From Ralstonia wenshanensis (lineage in GTDB: Bacteria; Pseudomonadota; Gammaproteobacteria; Burkholderiales; Burkholderiaceae), in the NCBI RefSeq assembly GCF_021173085.1, contig NZ_CP076412.1, positions 1,240,001 through 1,304,000 on the forward strand: a stretch of DNA of 64,000 nucleotides, given 5' to 3'. Each line of letters begins with the position of its first letter. Within the stretch, counting starts at the first letter, position 1. Below, in pieces: positions 44,317 to 54,276 of this stretch. Made by a program: the position numbers and the translations under genes. The notes under the pieces are model-generated. The model did not search any database, was not told the DNA's origin, and saw nothing but the letters and a program-made list of their open reading frames with translations.

Positions 44317-46710
44317 ATGACCATTCGTCATCGCATTACATTGCTCGTGGTGCTGATGTTTGCCGCATTGGCGGCCATCGGCGGATACGCCGTCTACCAG
44401 ACCCGCGGCAGCGCTGCGGAGGTCCGCCAGGTGACGGAGGGCGTGGTGCCGAGTGCGTTGGCGTCGGCTGACCTCGTGTCGCTCGTGAAGGACGTGCAAC
44501 TGGCGACGATGGTGCTGGTGTATGCGCCTGACGGCAACATCGTTGCACAGGCCCGAGACGACCTGAAGGCCAAGGAAGCGGCGCTGCGCACTGCATTGGA
44601 TGTACAGGCCAAGCGCGCCAACAGCCAAGCACAGAAAGGCCTGGTCGCGCAGGCCAAGGAGACCATCGACAGCTACGTCGAGGCCATCCAGCAGACCACC
44701 GACATGAAGCTGGCGGGCAAGGATGAACTGGCGCAGGCCTTCCTGTTTGCCAACGTCGCCAGCTACCGCGACGTGCTGGAAAAGATTGTCGAGACGCTGC
44801 GCATCGAGAAGAACCGCGAGAAGGACGAAGCCATTGCCGGCCTGAACGGCAAGCTTGCGAGCACAGCCACCACCATTGGCTTGGTGAGCGGCGTGGCCAT
44901 CGTGCTGCTCACGGCCATCGGCATGCTGTTGTATCGCCAGATCACGCGCCCGCTCACGCGTATGCAGGTCGAGATGAGCGAGATCGCCACCAGCCAGGAC
45001 TTTACGCGCCGTGTGCCGGTGGGCCGCATGGACGAGATTGGCCACTCGGTCGTCGCGTTCAACCGGATGATCGAGAAGATCCAGGAGAACGCCGCGCTGC
45101 TCAAACAGAAGACGGCCGACATCCAGGCGATGCTGCAGAACATGCAGCAGGGCATCCTGACCGTGGTCGAGGGCGGCGTGGTGCACGAAGAATATTCGGT
45201 CTACCTCGAATCGATCTTTGAGACGCAGGAGATTGCACGCCGCAAGTTCATGGAGCTGATCTTTGCCGATACCAGCCTGGGCGCCGATGCGCTGTCGCAG
45301 GTGGATGCGGCGGTCGATGCATGCCTGGGGCAGGACATCATCAACTTCGCGTTCAACCAGCATCTGCTTGCGAGCGAGGTGGAGAAGCGCATGCCGGATG
45401 GGCGCGTGAAGACGCTCGACCTGTCGTGGTCGGCCATTACCGACGAGAGCGACACGATCCTGCGCCTGATGCTGTGCGTGCGCGATGTGACCGAACTGCG
45501 CAAGCTGGCGGCCGAGGCCAGCGAGCAGCGCCGCAACCTGGAGATGATCGGCGAGATCCTGGCGGTGAGCCAGGAGAAGTTCCAGCACTTCATCGACAGC
45601 TCCACGACCTTTGTGCACGAGAACGAGCGGATCATCCGCCAGTATTCGCAGGCGGACAGCGCGGCCATTGCGGCGCTGTTCCGCAACATGCACACCATCA
45701 AGGGCAATGCGCGCACGTACAACCTGCAGCATTTGACCAACGTGGTGCACGAGACCGAGCAGACCTACCACGCGCTGCGCGAGCCCGACAGCGAGCACAC
45801 GTGGGACCAGGACTGGCTGATGGAAGAGCTGACGCGCGTGCGCGAGGCCATCGAGAACTACGCCCGCATCAACGAGGTGAAGCTTGGCCGCAAGGGCCAC
45901 AAAGGTGACGGGGTATCGGGTAATACCATGCAGGCCGCCCCTGAAGTGATGGCAGGCATTCAGGAAAGCCTGCGCCTGCTAGAGAGGGTCAACCCAGGCA
46001 GCCTGCACGAACTGGTTGCGATGCGCGATTCCATTTATGAGCAGTTGCGCCTGCTAGGCAGCGAGACGGTGGACGCGCTGTTGTCCGGCGCATTGCAATC
46101 GCTGCCGTCGCTGGCGCAGGAACTGGGCAAGGAGCCCGTTGCCGTGCGCATCGACGACAACGGCTACCGCGTGCGCACGGAGGCCCGAGGCATCCTGCAG
46201 AACGTGTTCATGCACCTGCTGCGCAATTCAATCGACCACGGCATTGAACCCGCTGCTGAGCGCATTGCTCACGGCAAGCCTGCAGCCGGCACGATCGACA
46301 TCGAAGTGGGCGTTGATCAGGGCATGCTGCAGATCACGCTGTGCGACGACGGCCGAGGCCTGGCGCTCGACCGCATCCGCAGCATCGCGGCGGAGCGCGG
46401 CTGGATCGGCGCCGACCAACCCGCCAGTGACGAAGACATCGCGCAGTGCATTTTCCGCCCCGGCTTCTCGACTGCCGACAAGGTAACGGCAGTGTCCGGA
46501 CGCGGCGTCGGCATGGATGCCGTGCAGGAGTTCCTCAAGCGTGAGCATGGCCGCATCGAACTGCGCTTTACCGACGACAATAAGGGTGCTGCGTTTCGCC
46601 AGTTCCAGACGGTGGTGTGCCTGCCCGAACGTCTTGCGGTCGACAGCGTGAACGCCGCGCTCGGCGCGCAACGTGCAGTGCGTATGGACTTGGATAAGGA
46701 AGCATCGTGA
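44317..46710 (+). CDS. Membrane-bound CheA-like hybrid kinase (MCP-type sensor, HAMP, HPt, CheA ATPase)
   Basis: A 797-residue sensor. N-terminal helix TM1 (about 8-26), a periplasmic four-helix bundle (about 30-185), TM2 (about 187-208) and HAMP ([14 protein letters not shown] on). A PAS-like segment (about 265-405) is followed by an HPt domain with phospho-acceptor His459 ([11 protein letters not shown]). The ATPase is CheA-like: [45 protein letters not shown]. There is no CheW-like (P5) domain and no P2 domain. It is fused receptor and kinase in one. It heads a four-gene operon and overlaps the next gene by one base. Confidence 0.88.
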   Translation: MTIRHRITLLVVLMFAALAAIGGYAVYQTRGSAAEVRQVTEGVVPSALASADLVSLVKDVQLATMVLVYAPDGNIVAQARDDLKAKEAALRTALDVQAKRANSQAQKGLVAQAKETIDSYVEAIQQTTDMKLAGKDELAQAFLFANVASYRDVLEKIVETLRIEKNREKDEAIAGLNGKLASTATTIGLVSGVAIVLLTAIGMLLYRQITRPLTRMQVEMSEIATSQDFTRRVPVGRMDEIGHSVVAFNRMIEKIQENAALLKQKTADIQAMLQNMQQGILTVVEGGVVHEEYSVYLESIFETQEIARRKFMELIFADTSLGADALSQVDAAVDACLGQDIINFAFNQHLLASEVEKRMPDGRVKTLDLSWSAITDESDTILRLMLCVRDVTELRKLAAEASEQRRNLEMIGEILAVSQEKFQHFIDSSTTFVHENERIIRQYSQADSAAIAALFRNMHTIKGNARTYNLQHLTNVVHETEQTYHALREPDSEHTWDQDWLMEELTRVREAIENYARINEVKLGRKGHKGDGVSGNTMQAAPEVMAGIQESLRLLERVNPGSLHELVAMRDSIYEQLRLLGSETVDALLSGALQSLPSLAQELGKEPVAVRIDDNGYRVRTEARGILQNVFMHLLRNSIDHGIEPAAERIAHGKPAAGTIDIEVGVDQGMLQITLCDDGRGLALDRIRSIAAERGWIGADQPASDEDIAQCIFRPGFSTADKVTAVSGRGVGMDAVQEFLKREHGRIELRFTDDNKGAAFRQFQTVVCLPERLAVDSVNAALGAQRAVRMDLDKEAS

Positions 46711-47426
46711 TGGGGACGATTGTTCTGGCCGTCATCACGGGCGGCTTGGTGGCCGGTGTGCTGGTGTGGCTGATCCGGCAACGGAAGGTGAATGCGATGG
46801 CGAGCACCTTGGGCGATGCCGATGGCCGCATCGCCGATCTGTCGGCTGATCTGGCGAAGCACGCTGCGCTGGTGGATACGGGCATGCGCGAAGTGGCCGC
46901 AATGGAAACCACTGTCGCCCAGATGCGCGATGCCGCTGCCGACCAACTGGAAGTGATCGAGCAACTGCGGACCGAGTTGCAGTCGGCCACGGCAGCCAAG
47001 GAACAGTGGGCGAGCCGCGCCAGACAGATTGCCGAAGAAGCCGCACGCCTGCGCGGCCTGGCGCTGACGTTCGAGCGGTGGCACGAGCAGATGATCTCGC
47101 TCATGGAGCAGAACCACGACATGCATGCGAAGAACCAGGAGCTGCAGTCCATCGTGCGGCATGTGGTGATCGTCTCGCTCAATGCGTCCATCGAGGCGGC
47201 GCGCGCGGGCACCGCGGGCCGGGGTTTTGCCGTGGTGGCCAGCGAGGTGCGCGCGCTGGCAGCACGTTCCGAAGAACTGTCGAAAAGCTATCGCAACAGC
47301 CTGCACCTGAACGACCTGACCACCACCGCCACGTTCCAGGACATCCAGGCGGGCGGCAAGATGATCACCGCGTCGCTGTCGAGCGTCGAGGCGCTGGCGA
47401 GCCAGTTTCAACACCAGCTTCACTAG
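46710..47426 (+). CDS. Truncated methyl-accepting-like signalling protein
   Basis: A 238-residue protein. A single N-terminal membrane helix ([19 protein letters not shown]) is followed by a long coiled coil and the MCP hairpin tip ([39 protein letters not shown]). There is no periplasmic sensor or HAMP, and the adaptation regions are short. It could be a scaffold that couples the kinase of the preceding gene. AAGGA precedes the ATG; the previous stop overlaps it (TGATG). Confidence 0.82.
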   Translation: MGTIVLAVITGGLVAGVLVWLIRQRKVNAMASTLGDADGRIADLSADLAKHAALVDTGMREVAAMETTVAQMRDAAADQLEVIEQLRTELQSATAAKEQWASRARQIAEEAARLRGLALTFERWHEQMISLMEQNHDMHAKNQELQSIVRHVVIVSLNASIEAARAGTAGRGFAVVASEVRALAARSEELSKSYRNSLHLNDLTTTATFQDIQAGGKMITASLSSVEALASQFQHQLH

Positions 47427-47437
47427 GCAGGCCTGAC

Positions 47438-47971
47438 GTGATCCGCAGCAACGCACAAGAGAGTTTCGATCGCATCTTCCGCAAGGCCGCCCGTACGCGG
47501 CTTGCGCGGCAGCCGGAAGACACCTGCCATATCAGCACCGAGGCCGAAGGCGACACCATCAGGGGTGAGGAGGCTTTGATCCTCACCATCTCGTCCATCG
47601 CCTTCCGCCTGCTGCTGGTGCTGCGCTTTGATGACTCCGACGCCACGCGCGCCTACTTCACTGGTGAAGGTACGGGGCGATCGTTTGAAGAAGCGCGTCT
47701 GGAAATCGGCAACCTGTGCTGCGGCGCGCTCAACCAGGAGCTGCTGCAGGTGTTTCCCGACCTTGGCATGTCCACGCCCTATGTGGTGAGCGCGCGCTGC
47801 CTGCCGTATCTGGACGTGCTCAAGCCGGGCTACGTGGCCGCCTACACGGTCACCATCAACGATACCGTGCGCGTGAACGCCACCGTGTGCGTGTGTGCCC
47901 ACGCCCCGCTGGATTTCGTGGCCGATGTGAGCGACGAAGTGGAATCCGGCGGCGAGTTGGAATTGTTTTGA
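47438..47971 (+). CDS. CheX-like CheY-phosphate phosphatase
   Basis: A 177-residue protein related to CheC/CheX. The catalytic helix keeps Glu89 and Asn92 (ARLEIGNLCCGALNQEL), the residues that dephosphorylate CheY in this family. It starts with GTG, 11 bases after the previous gene. It ends with an acidic tail. It would reset the receiver encoded next. It is part of the four-gene operon. Confidence 0.8.
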   Translation: MIRSNAQESFDRIFRKAARTRLARQPEDTCHISTEAEGDTIRGEEALILTISSIAFRLLLVLRFDDSDATRAYFTGEGTGRSFEEARLEIGNLCCGALNQELLQVFPDLGMSTPYVVSARCLPYLDVLKPGYVAAYTVTINDTVRVNATVCVCAHAPLDFVADVSDEVESGGELELF

Positions 47972-48000
47972 TTGGAAAGATTGAGAACGAGGAAAGCGCT

Positions 48001-48366
48001 ATGAGCAAGATTCTGGTTGTCGACGATTCGAGCACCGTCCGCGATGAGGTGGCCGGTTTCCTGAAGAAGCATGGTCTGGCGGTGGATACCGCCGTGGACG
48101 GCAAGGACGGCCTGGCGAAGATCAAGGCCAACCCCGGCGTCAGACTCGTCATCAGCGATGTGAACATGCCCAACATGGACGGCCTGACCATGGTCGAAAA
48201 GGTGCGCGGCGAGCTGGGCAACAAGGCGGTCAACGTCATCATGCTCACCACCGAAAGCAGCCCTGCCATGAAAGACCGCGGCAAGGCCGCCGGGGTCAAG
48301 GGCTGGATCGTCAAACCGTTCAAGGGCGACGCAGTGCTTGAATCCTTCAAGAAGCTGGCAGGCTGA
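48001..48366 (+). CDS. CheY-like single-domain response regulator
   Basis: A 121-residue stand-alone receiver. The pocket is complete: Asp8, Asp9, phospho-acceptor Asp53 (ISDVNMPNMDG), Thr in VIMLTTESS and Lys in WIVKPFK. GAGGA precedes the ATG. It is the last gene of the signalling operon and is predicted to receive phosphate from the HPt kinase encoded first and to lose it through the CheX-like protein. Output partner unknown, since there is no DNA-binding or enzyme domain. Confidence 0.9.
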   Translation: MSKILVVDDSSTVRDEVAGFLKKHGLAVDTAVDGKDGLAKIKANPGVRLVISDVNMPNMDGLTMVEKVRGELGNKAVNVIMLTTESSPAMKDRGKAAGVKGWIVKPFKGDAVLESFKKLAG

Positions 48367-48374
48367 AAGACGAA

Positions 48375-48413
48375 GCAGCGCAGCCGGGTGCGCCATGATC
48401 AACCCGGCGCTGC
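48375..48413 (+). terminator. Possible terminator hairpin after the signalling operon
   Basis: GCAGCG/CGCTGC and CCGGGT/ACCCGG pair into a long interrupted stem nine bases after the cheY-like stop. No T-run follows, so the hairpin may act with Rho or simply protect the transcript end. Confidence 0.4.
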
Positions 48414-48485
48414 AGGGCATGGCGCCCGCGCGATTTTGGAGCCAAACTTGCTCGCTTGAAGGCTGGTTTGACCGAGGGAGCCATC

Positions 48486-48818
48486 ATGCAAGAGCTCGCC
48501 TTTCGCACGCTGCTGTACCGCTACTTCTTCTTCGGCTGGCTGTTCAAGGATGCCAGCCGCGGCAACCTGTTCGAACGGTCTGCCGCGTGGCGTTTCAACC
48601 AGGCGCATGCGCACTGGTTGCTCGCTTATATGCGCCGCTGGCTCTGGTGCGGGTTGCTTTGCTACGCACTGGGCGGCGTGTTGGAACTGGGGCTCAACAC
48701 GCCGGGCCTGTCGGTACTGTTCTACGTGCCCAGCGCGTTGAGCGTACCCGTCAACGTGGTCATCGGTGTGTTGTGGATTGGCCTGAAGGCACTGCCCGGG
48801 CCGCTGCGCGAGCGGTAG
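48486..48818 (+). CDS. Small hypothetical membrane protein
   Basis: A 110-residue protein with GGGAGC before the ATG. It starts with an amphipathic stretch (LLYRYFFFGWLFKDASRGN) and has two to three membrane helices (WLWCGLLCYALGGVLELGL; VPVNVVIGVLWIGLKALPG). No family recognised. It is 119 bases after the signalling operon and perhaps independent of it. Confidence 0.6.
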   Translation: MQELAFRTLLYRYFFFGWLFKDASRGNLFERSAAWRFNQAHAHWLLAYMRRWLWCGLLCYALGGVLELGLNTPGLSVLFYVPSALSVPVNVVIGVLWIGLKALPGPLRER

Positions 48819-48830
48819 GCGGGCGCGCGG

Positions 48831-49691
48831 CTAGACCGTCGCCACCAGCAGCTCTTCGGCATTGCGGGGCGGACGCAGCCCATCGGTGCGGCCAGCGAAA
48901 TAGCGCTCCGTCAACATGTCTGCCGAGATGTGCCGGGCATCGCGAAAGCCGTTTTCGCGGGCGAGTGCAAGCATGTCGGGCGGCGTGAAGAAGCTGATGA
49001 ACGGGGTGCCGCTCGCGCGTGCACCTTTCTCCGCCATCTCAAGGCCGGGCCGGACGTCCGGGTCCGCCATCTCCAGCGGCAGCAGGAACGTCATCGCCAG
49101 CATCGAGCCCGGTGCAAGTGACGCCACCTGCCGTAGCGTGGCCGCATTCGCTTCTTTCGACAGATACATGCTCACGCCCGTGGACACCACGATGGCCGGT
49201 TGGCTCACATCAAACCCGGCCGCGACCAGCGCATCCTGCCAGGATTCGCGCGCCTCGAAATCCACCGGCACGAAGCGCAACCAATGCGGAATGCCGAAGC
49301 CCACCGCTTCCAGACGCTGGCGCTTCCAGGCTTGCGGGCTGGGCTGATCGACTTCAAACACCGTCATGCGCGATGCCACATCAGGCCGGCGTTGCGCAAA
49401 GCTGTCGAGCCCCGCCCCGAGAATCACATACTGGCTCAAGCCACGGCCCGCTTGTTCGATGACGAGGTCTTCGATAAAGCGTGCGCGGGCCACAATGGAC
49501 GCACGAAACGGACGCGTGAACTGCGGGTCCATGTCGCCGCGTTGTTGCCAGTCGGGTTGGGGGTCGAGCAGCTTGAGGCCCACTTCGTCTTCCAGCACGT
49601 GCGGCGGTGCATCGCTGTGCACATGCAAGGCGCGCCACAACGCGACGCGCGCCGCGGTGCTGTCGGGGGATGCTGTCTGTGGTTCGTTCAT
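48831..49691 (-). CDS. Class I SAM-dependent methyltransferase, leucine-carboxyl-methyltransferase type
   Basis: A 286-residue protein of the PPM/LCMT-like family. The AdoMet-binding motif is VILGAGLDSFAQRRP, with acidic FEVDQPSPQAWKRQRL and VPVDFEA following, and VVSTGVSMYLS is the post-motif. Many bacterial paralogues exist, with unknown or polyketide-linked substrates. The ATG before NEPQTA was chosen; the longer frame upstream has no ribosome site. It lies 32 bases downstream of a GST gene on the same strand. Confidence 0.86.
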   Translation of the reverse strand: MNEPQTASPDSTAARVALWRALHVHSDAPPHVLEDEVGLKLLDPQPDWQQRGDMDPQFTRPFRASIVARARFIEDLVIEQAGRGLSQYVILGAGLDSFAQRRPDVASRMTVFEVDQPSPQAWKRQRLEAVGFGIPHWLRFVPVDFEARESWQDALVAAGFDVSQPAIVVSTGVSMYLSKEANAATLRQVASLAPGSMLAMTFLLPLEMADPDVRPGLEMAEKGARASGTPFISFFTPPDMLALARENGFRDARHISADMLTERYFAGRTDGLRPPRNAEELLVATV

Positions 49692-49723
49692 TGCACACAC
49701 GCCTCCATCGGTAGACCAGCCAG

Positions 49724-50389
49724 TCAATTGGGATGCTGATACTCGGGAAACACGGCAACGGCCTGCACGGGCTGCTTCGTCATGCAGACCTCGAACAAGC
49801 GGCTGGAGAGCCACTCGGCAAGCCAGGCCTGCACAGCGGGCAGCGGCTGGCCGGCAAACCAGTCCGGCTCCACCGCTGCAAACTGCCGCACGAACGGGAA
49901 GATCGCCAAGTCCGTCGCGCACGGCGTCGAGCCGCCAAGATAGCGTTGATCCAGCAAGCGTGATTCCAGCGGTATCAGCAGGGTTTCTGTTGCCCGGGCA
50001 CGGGCTGTCTCACGCGGCGTGGTCTCTTGCGGATAGCGGTCGGGGTATTTGTAGCGATCGAGCTGGCGTTTGAACTCGCCATCGTTGGCGCGCAGCAGAG
50101 CGAGGTTGTCGTCGGATTGCGCGCGGCGCCACCAGCCATCGGGGTCGCGTGCTTCAAATGCCCAGCGCATGATGTCGAGGCTCTCTTCGAGCACGCCGCC
50201 GTCTGTCAGATGCAAGACAGGAACGGTGCCCTTTGGTGACAGCGCCAGCAGTTCGGCAGGCTTGTTGCGCATGACGATCTCAAACGTCTGGAAGCGTCGA
50301 TGGGCTTGCAGCATCGCCAGGCGCGCGCGCATGGCGTAGGGGCAGCGGCGATAGCTGTAGAGCAGGGGCAGGGCTGGAGTGTCGGACAT
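49724..50389 (-). CDS. Glutathione S-transferase family protein
   Basis: A 221-residue protein: N-terminal thioredoxin-like domain (LLYSYRRCPYAMRARLAML with a single Cys in CPYA, then SPKGTVPVLHLTDGGVLEESLDI) and a helical C-terminal domain. CPYA replaces the glutaredoxin CPYC, so it is a monothiol GST-like protein and could reduce or conjugate glutathione adducts. Length is typical. Substrate unknown. Confidence 0.85.
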   Translation of the reverse strand: MSDTPALPLLYSYRRCPYAMRARLAMLQAHRRFQTFEIVMRNKPAELLALSPKGTVPVLHLTDGGVLEESLDIMRWAFEARDPDGWWRRAQSDDNLALLRANDGEFKRQLDRYKYPDRYPQETTPRETARARATETLLIPLESRLLDQRYLGGSTPCATDLAIFPFVRQFAAVEPDWFAGQPLPAVQAWLAEWLSSRLFEVCMTKQPVQAVAVFPEYQHPN

Positions 50390-50423
50390 CGGTACGAATG
50401 CGGGGCTACGGATTTCAGGCGCG

Positions 50424-51416
50424 TCAGGGTAGCGGATTCACGGACGCGGCGGGCTGGACCACCAGGCGTGTGTGCCCGGATCGGCCCGAGCGCCGCACCG
50501 ATTGCGGCGGCTGCCCGAACACGCGGATGAACGCGCGCCGCATGCGCTCCGGATCAGCAAAGCCCACGGCGCGCGCGACTTGTTCCAGCGATTCATCACC
50601 GGCTTCCACGCGCGGCCGGGCGATTTCGGCACGGAGTTTTTCGATGGCCTTGGCGGGCGTCTGGCCCGTCTCGGCCACAAAGGCGCGGTCGAACTGGCGG
50701 CGGCTCAGGTGCGCGACTTCGGCCAGGCGGTCGACGTCCAGCGCTTCGTGCAGGTGCTCGCGCGCATAGCCCAGCGCACGCGCGATGCGGCTCGATGCCG
50801 GGTCCAGCTCCAGCAAGGTCGAGAACTGCGATTGCCCGCCGGGCCGCCGGTGATAGACCACCAGTTCGCGAGCCACGGCGCGCGACACGTCGACGCCCAG
50901 GTCTTCCTCGATGAGCGCCAGCGCCAGATCGATGCCTGACGAGATGCCAGCCGACGTCCACACCGGCCCGTCGTGGATGAAGATGTGGTCGCTCTGCACC
51001 TGCACGCGCGGATACCGCCGCTGCAGCAGCGCCGCCATGCGCCAATGCGTGGTGGCGCGGCGGCCATCAAGCAGGCCTGCCGCCGCCAGCGCAAACGCGC
51101 CGGAACACACGCTCGTCATGCGTCGCGAGTGCTGCGCCGCTTCCCGCACGAAGGCGATCAGCCGGGGCGAGAACGCATCCTCACGCGGGCCATTGCCGCC
51201 CGAGATGATCAACGTATCGAAGGCCGGATCGTCCAGGCCCTGCGTCTGCATGACGAGGCCCGGCGCGCTCTGGACCAGCGTGCCGCCTTCGGACAGCACG
51301 TCGATCCGGTACGCCGGCTGGGGTGCCAGGCGGTTCGCCACGTCAAAGGCCGTCAGCGGGCCGGTGAAATCGAGCAGGCTGCAGCCCGGAAACACCAAAA
51401 AGCCGATTCTGCGCAT
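50424..51416 (-). CDS. GlxA-family AraC-type regulator with DJ-1/PfpI domain
   Basis: A 330-residue regulator. The N-terminal half is a DJ-1/PfpI amidotransferase-like domain (IGFLVFPGCSLLDFTGPL; MTSVCSGAFALAAAGLLDGRRATTHW with the nucleophile-elbow Cys). The C-terminal half has two AraC HTH motifs (VDRLAEVAHLSRRQFDRAFV and SLEQVARAVGFADPERMRRAF). In this family the first domain binds a small ligand and is not enzymatic. It faces an MFS transporter gene across 89 bases and probably controls it. Confidence 0.9.
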   Translation of the reverse strand: MRRIGFLVFPGCSLLDFTGPLTAFDVANRLAPQPAYRIDVLSEGGTLVQSAPGLVMQTQGLDDPAFDTLIISGGNGPREDAFSPRLIAFVREAAQHSRRMTSVCSGAFALAAAGLLDGRRATTHWRMAALLQRRYPRVQVQSDHIFIHDGPVWTSAGISSGIDLALALIEEDLGVDVSRAVARELVVYHRRPGGQSQFSTLLELDPASSRIARALGYAREHLHEALDVDRLAEVAHLSRRQFDRAFVAETGQTPAKAIEKLRAEIARPRVEAGDESLEQVARAVGFADPERMRRAFIRVFGQPPQSVRRSGRSGHTRLVVQPAASVNPLP

Positions 51417-51505
51417 GATGTCTTGAAATGAGGGATTAACGTCATTTAGGCCTGATGTTGCTCCGCCAGACTGCTGCTGTCAAACGCATTTCTGGAGAGA
51501 CGATC

Positions 51506-52765
51506 ATGACAACCGCGATGGGCCTGCCGGCCACTTCGATGCCCCTGTCGCGCCATCACCGCTGGAAGGTGCTGGGCGTGGGTGTGGCGGCCAATGCGAG
51601 TTTTTCGGCGGCGTTCTCGGGCATCCCGACGACGGCCGTGTTCATCCGCTCGGCGTATCACCTTGGCAATGCGGAGCTGGGCGTGACGCTGGGCGCGCTG
51701 GGGCTGGGCATCGCCATCAGCGAATTGCCGTGGGGCTTGCTGACAGACCGCTGGGGCGATCGCACGGTGCTGCTGACGGGGCTTGGGCTGACCGCGCTGG
51801 CCCTGTTCGTGATGGCATGTTGCGTGGTGCCGCTGCATGGCAATGTGCCGCCGCTCGCGTGGCTGGTCGGCGGCATGTTGAGCGTCGGCCTGCTGGGCGG
51901 TAGCGTGAACGGTTCGAGCGGCCGCGCGGTCATGGGCTGGTTTCGCGAAGGCGAGCGCGGATTGGCCATGAGCATCCGCCAGACCGCCGTACCGCTGGGC
52001 GGCGGCGTTGGTGCGCTCGTGCTGCCGAGCCTGGCCGCGCACGCCGGGTTTGCCGCCGTGTATGGGGTGCTGGCGGCAGCGTGTGCGTTGACTGCGGCGC
52101 TCACGTGGCTGTGGGTGCATGACGCGCCGGCCACGGTGAATGGGGCAGCACAAACTGTAGCGCCTGGCGGCACGGGGCCGCTGCGCGATCCGATGCTGTT
52201 GCGCATGGCCCTGGCCATTGGGCTGCTGTGCGTGCCGCAAGGCGCGGTGGTGGCCTTCGCCACGGTGTTCCTGCGCGACTTTGCACACGCCAATGTGCTC
52301 ACGCTCAGCCTGACCATGGCAGCGGTGCAGGGCGGGGCGGCCGTCATGCGCGTGTGGAGCGGCCGCTGGACCGACCGTCACGGCAATCGCCGCGCTTATC
52401 TGCTCGCGTGTGCACGGTTGAGCGTTGCGCTGTTCGTGGTGCTGGCCGGCGTGGCATGGATGACGTCGGCGCTGTCGATCGATCTGTCGATCATGCGCGT
52501 GGCGCTGGTGGCGGCCGTGGTGGCCGGCGGCATCTGCGTATCGGCGTGGCATGGCGTGGGCTACACCGAGCTGGCGACGCTGGCCGGTGCGCAGCGTGCC
52601 GGCACGGCGCTGGGTTTGGGCAACACGGGCGCGTTTGCGGCGCTGGGGCTGACATCGCTGTGTTTGCCGCAGGTGCTGGCCTGGTCGTCATGGCCGGTGG
52701 TGTGGCTCGTGGCGGCAGGCAGCGCGCTGATTGCGTGGCGTGTGCTGCCGGCGGCCCGTCCGTAG
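51506..52765 (+). CDS. MFS transporter
   Basis: A 419-residue transporter with 12 predicted helices. The loop between helices 2 and 3 (GLLTDRWGDRTVLLTG) is the MFS motif A. A second copy (SGRWTDRHGNRRAYLLA) follows helix 8. It resembles CynX/NimT and YcaD-like carriers. AGAGA lies before the ATG. The divergent GlxA-type regulator suggests inducible expression. Substrate unknown. Confidence 0.88.
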   Translation: MTTAMGLPATSMPLSRHHRWKVLGVGVAANASFSAAFSGIPTTAVFIRSAYHLGNAELGVTLGALGLGIAISELPWGLLTDRWGDRTVLLTGLGLTALALFVMACCVVPLHGNVPPLAWLVGGMLSVGLLGGSVNGSSGRAVMGWFREGERGLAMSIRQTAVPLGGGVGALVLPSLAAHAGFAAVYGVLAAACALTAALTWLWVHDAPATVNGAAQTVAPGGTGPLRDPMLLRMALAIGLLCVPQGAVVAFATVFLRDFAHANVLTLSLTMAAVQGGAAVMRVWSGRWTDRHGNRRAYLLACARLSVALFVVLAGVAWMTSALSIDLSIMRVALVAAVVAGGICVSAWHGVGYTELATLAGAQRAGTALGLGNTGAFAALGLTSLCLPQVLAWSSWPVVWLVAAGSALIAWRVLPAARP

Positions 52766-52869
52766 CCGCACGCAACGCCAATCCCCTTGTTTCTTCCTAT
52801 AGTGAGCCGCAGGCGCCGCCCGGTGCGGCTCCGTAAAACGAAGCAGCGCAACGAAACGAGGGGGCCACC

Positions 52870-54276
52870 ATGGCAGGCTTGGGCGCAATCGAGCACGTGG
52901 TCGTGCTGATGTTGGAGAACCGGTCGTTCGACAACCTGTTCGGCACGCTGTATTCAAAGAGCGCGGAGTTCGACGGCCTGTCGGGCGAAGAAACCAACCC
53001 CGACGGCGGCGGCCAGCCCATCCGCGTGTGGACGACGCCCGCGCCGGCCAATGTGATGACGCTGCCCAATCCCGACCCGGGCGAACTCTTTACCGACATC
53101 AACCAACAGCTCTTCGGCCAGCAGATGCCGCTGGGGCAGACGCCCACCATGCAGGGCTTCACCACCAACTACGCCAAGAACGGTGGCGACCCGCGCGACA
53201 TCATGCATTTCTTCACGCCGGACCAAGTGCCCGCGCTCAGCACGCTGGCGCGCAATTACGCCGTGTGCGATGCGTGGTTTGCCTCGGCGCCGTGCCAGAC
53301 GTGGCCCAACCGGTTTTTCGTGCACACCGGCACCGCGCACGGTTATCCGAACAACTCGCCGGTGCACTTTCCGTACTTGATGCCGACGCTGTTCAATGTG
53401 CTCGACGGCGTGGCGCCCAACGACTGGGCCGTCTATTACCACGACTTCGCGCAGTCGCTCACGCTCACGCGGCTGTGGCTGCATCTGGACCACTTCCACC
53501 TGTTCGACGATTTTCTCGACGATGCGTCCAGCGGCAAGCTGCCCTCGTACAGCTTTATCGAGCCGCGCTACTTTGCGGACCTCGACTGGCCCAACGACAT
53601 GCACCCGCCGCATGACGTCGGCTACGGCGATGCGCTCGTCGCGCAGGTGTACAACGCGCTGCGCAGTTCGCCGCAGTGGCACCAGACGATGCTCATCATC
53701 ACCTTCGACGAGCACGGCGGCTGTTTCGACCACGTGCCGCCGCCTGCCGTGGTGCCGCCGAGCCCGCCGCAGCCCGGGCAGCTCTTCGCATTCGACCGGT
53801 TGGGTGTGCGCGTGCCGGCGGTGGTGGTGTCGCCATGGATTCCCAAGGGCACGATCTTCCGCTCGACCGTGGCGCAGCCGTACGATCACACCGCCATCAT
53901 CAAGACGCTGCGCATGCGCTACAACATCCGGACGCCGCTCACTGCGCGCGATGCCAGCGCACCCGACCTGGGGCAGGTCTTGGAATTGAGTGCGCCAGAT
54001 GACAACCGCGACCCAGTCGCCGCCCGCGCCATGGCGGCGAACCCAGCCGGTCTGCAGGCCGCCCGCAACGCGCCGCTCAATGACTTCCAGTGGGCCATGC
54101 ACGAATCGGCGGCGATGCTCGCGCCGCTGGGCACCGGCATCAGCATTGATGACCATGTGCGCAACCTGTCGACCGATCAACAGCCGCCTGTGCCCGCCGC
54201 GCAGAATGCCCAGCAGGCCGCGCAGCACATCAAGGATGTGCTTGCGTCGATGGATTTGCCGTACGCGGGGCCATGA
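52870..54276 (+). CDS. Phospholipase C / acid phosphatase superfamily phosphoesterase
   Basis: A 468-residue phosphoesterase of the bacterial phospholipase C / AcpA family. N-terminal VVVLMLENRSFDNLFG supplies the metal ligands and the nucleophile region, and DEHGGCFDHVPPP the second metal site; YNIRTPLTARDAS is also conserved. There is no signal peptide, so it may stay in the cytoplasm or leave by another route, unlike the Tat-exported homologues. It overlaps the next gene by four bases (ATGA), so the two are co-translated. Confidence 0.87.
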   Translation: MAGLGAIEHVVVLMLENRSFDNLFGTLYSKSAEFDGLSGEETNPDGGGQPIRVWTTPAPANVMTLPNPDPGELFTDINQQLFGQQMPLGQTPTMQGFTTNYAKNGGDPRDIMHFFTPDQVPALSTLARNYAVCDAWFASAPCQTWPNRFFVHTGTAHGYPNNSPVHFPYLMPTLFNVLDGVAPNDWAVYYHDFAQSLTLTRLWLHLDHFHLFDDFLDDASSGKLPSYSFIEPRYFADLDWPNDMHPPHDVGYGDALVAQVYNALRSSPQWHQTMLIITFDEHGGCFDHVPPPAVVPPSPPQPGQLFAFDRLGVRVPAVVVSPWIPKGTIFRSTVAQPYDHTAIIKTLRMRYNIRTPLTARDASAPDLGQVLELSAPDDNRDPVAARAMAANPAGLQAARNAPLNDFQWAMHESAAMLAPLGTGISIDDHVRNLSTDQQPPVPAAQNAQQAAQHIKDVLASMDLPYAGP

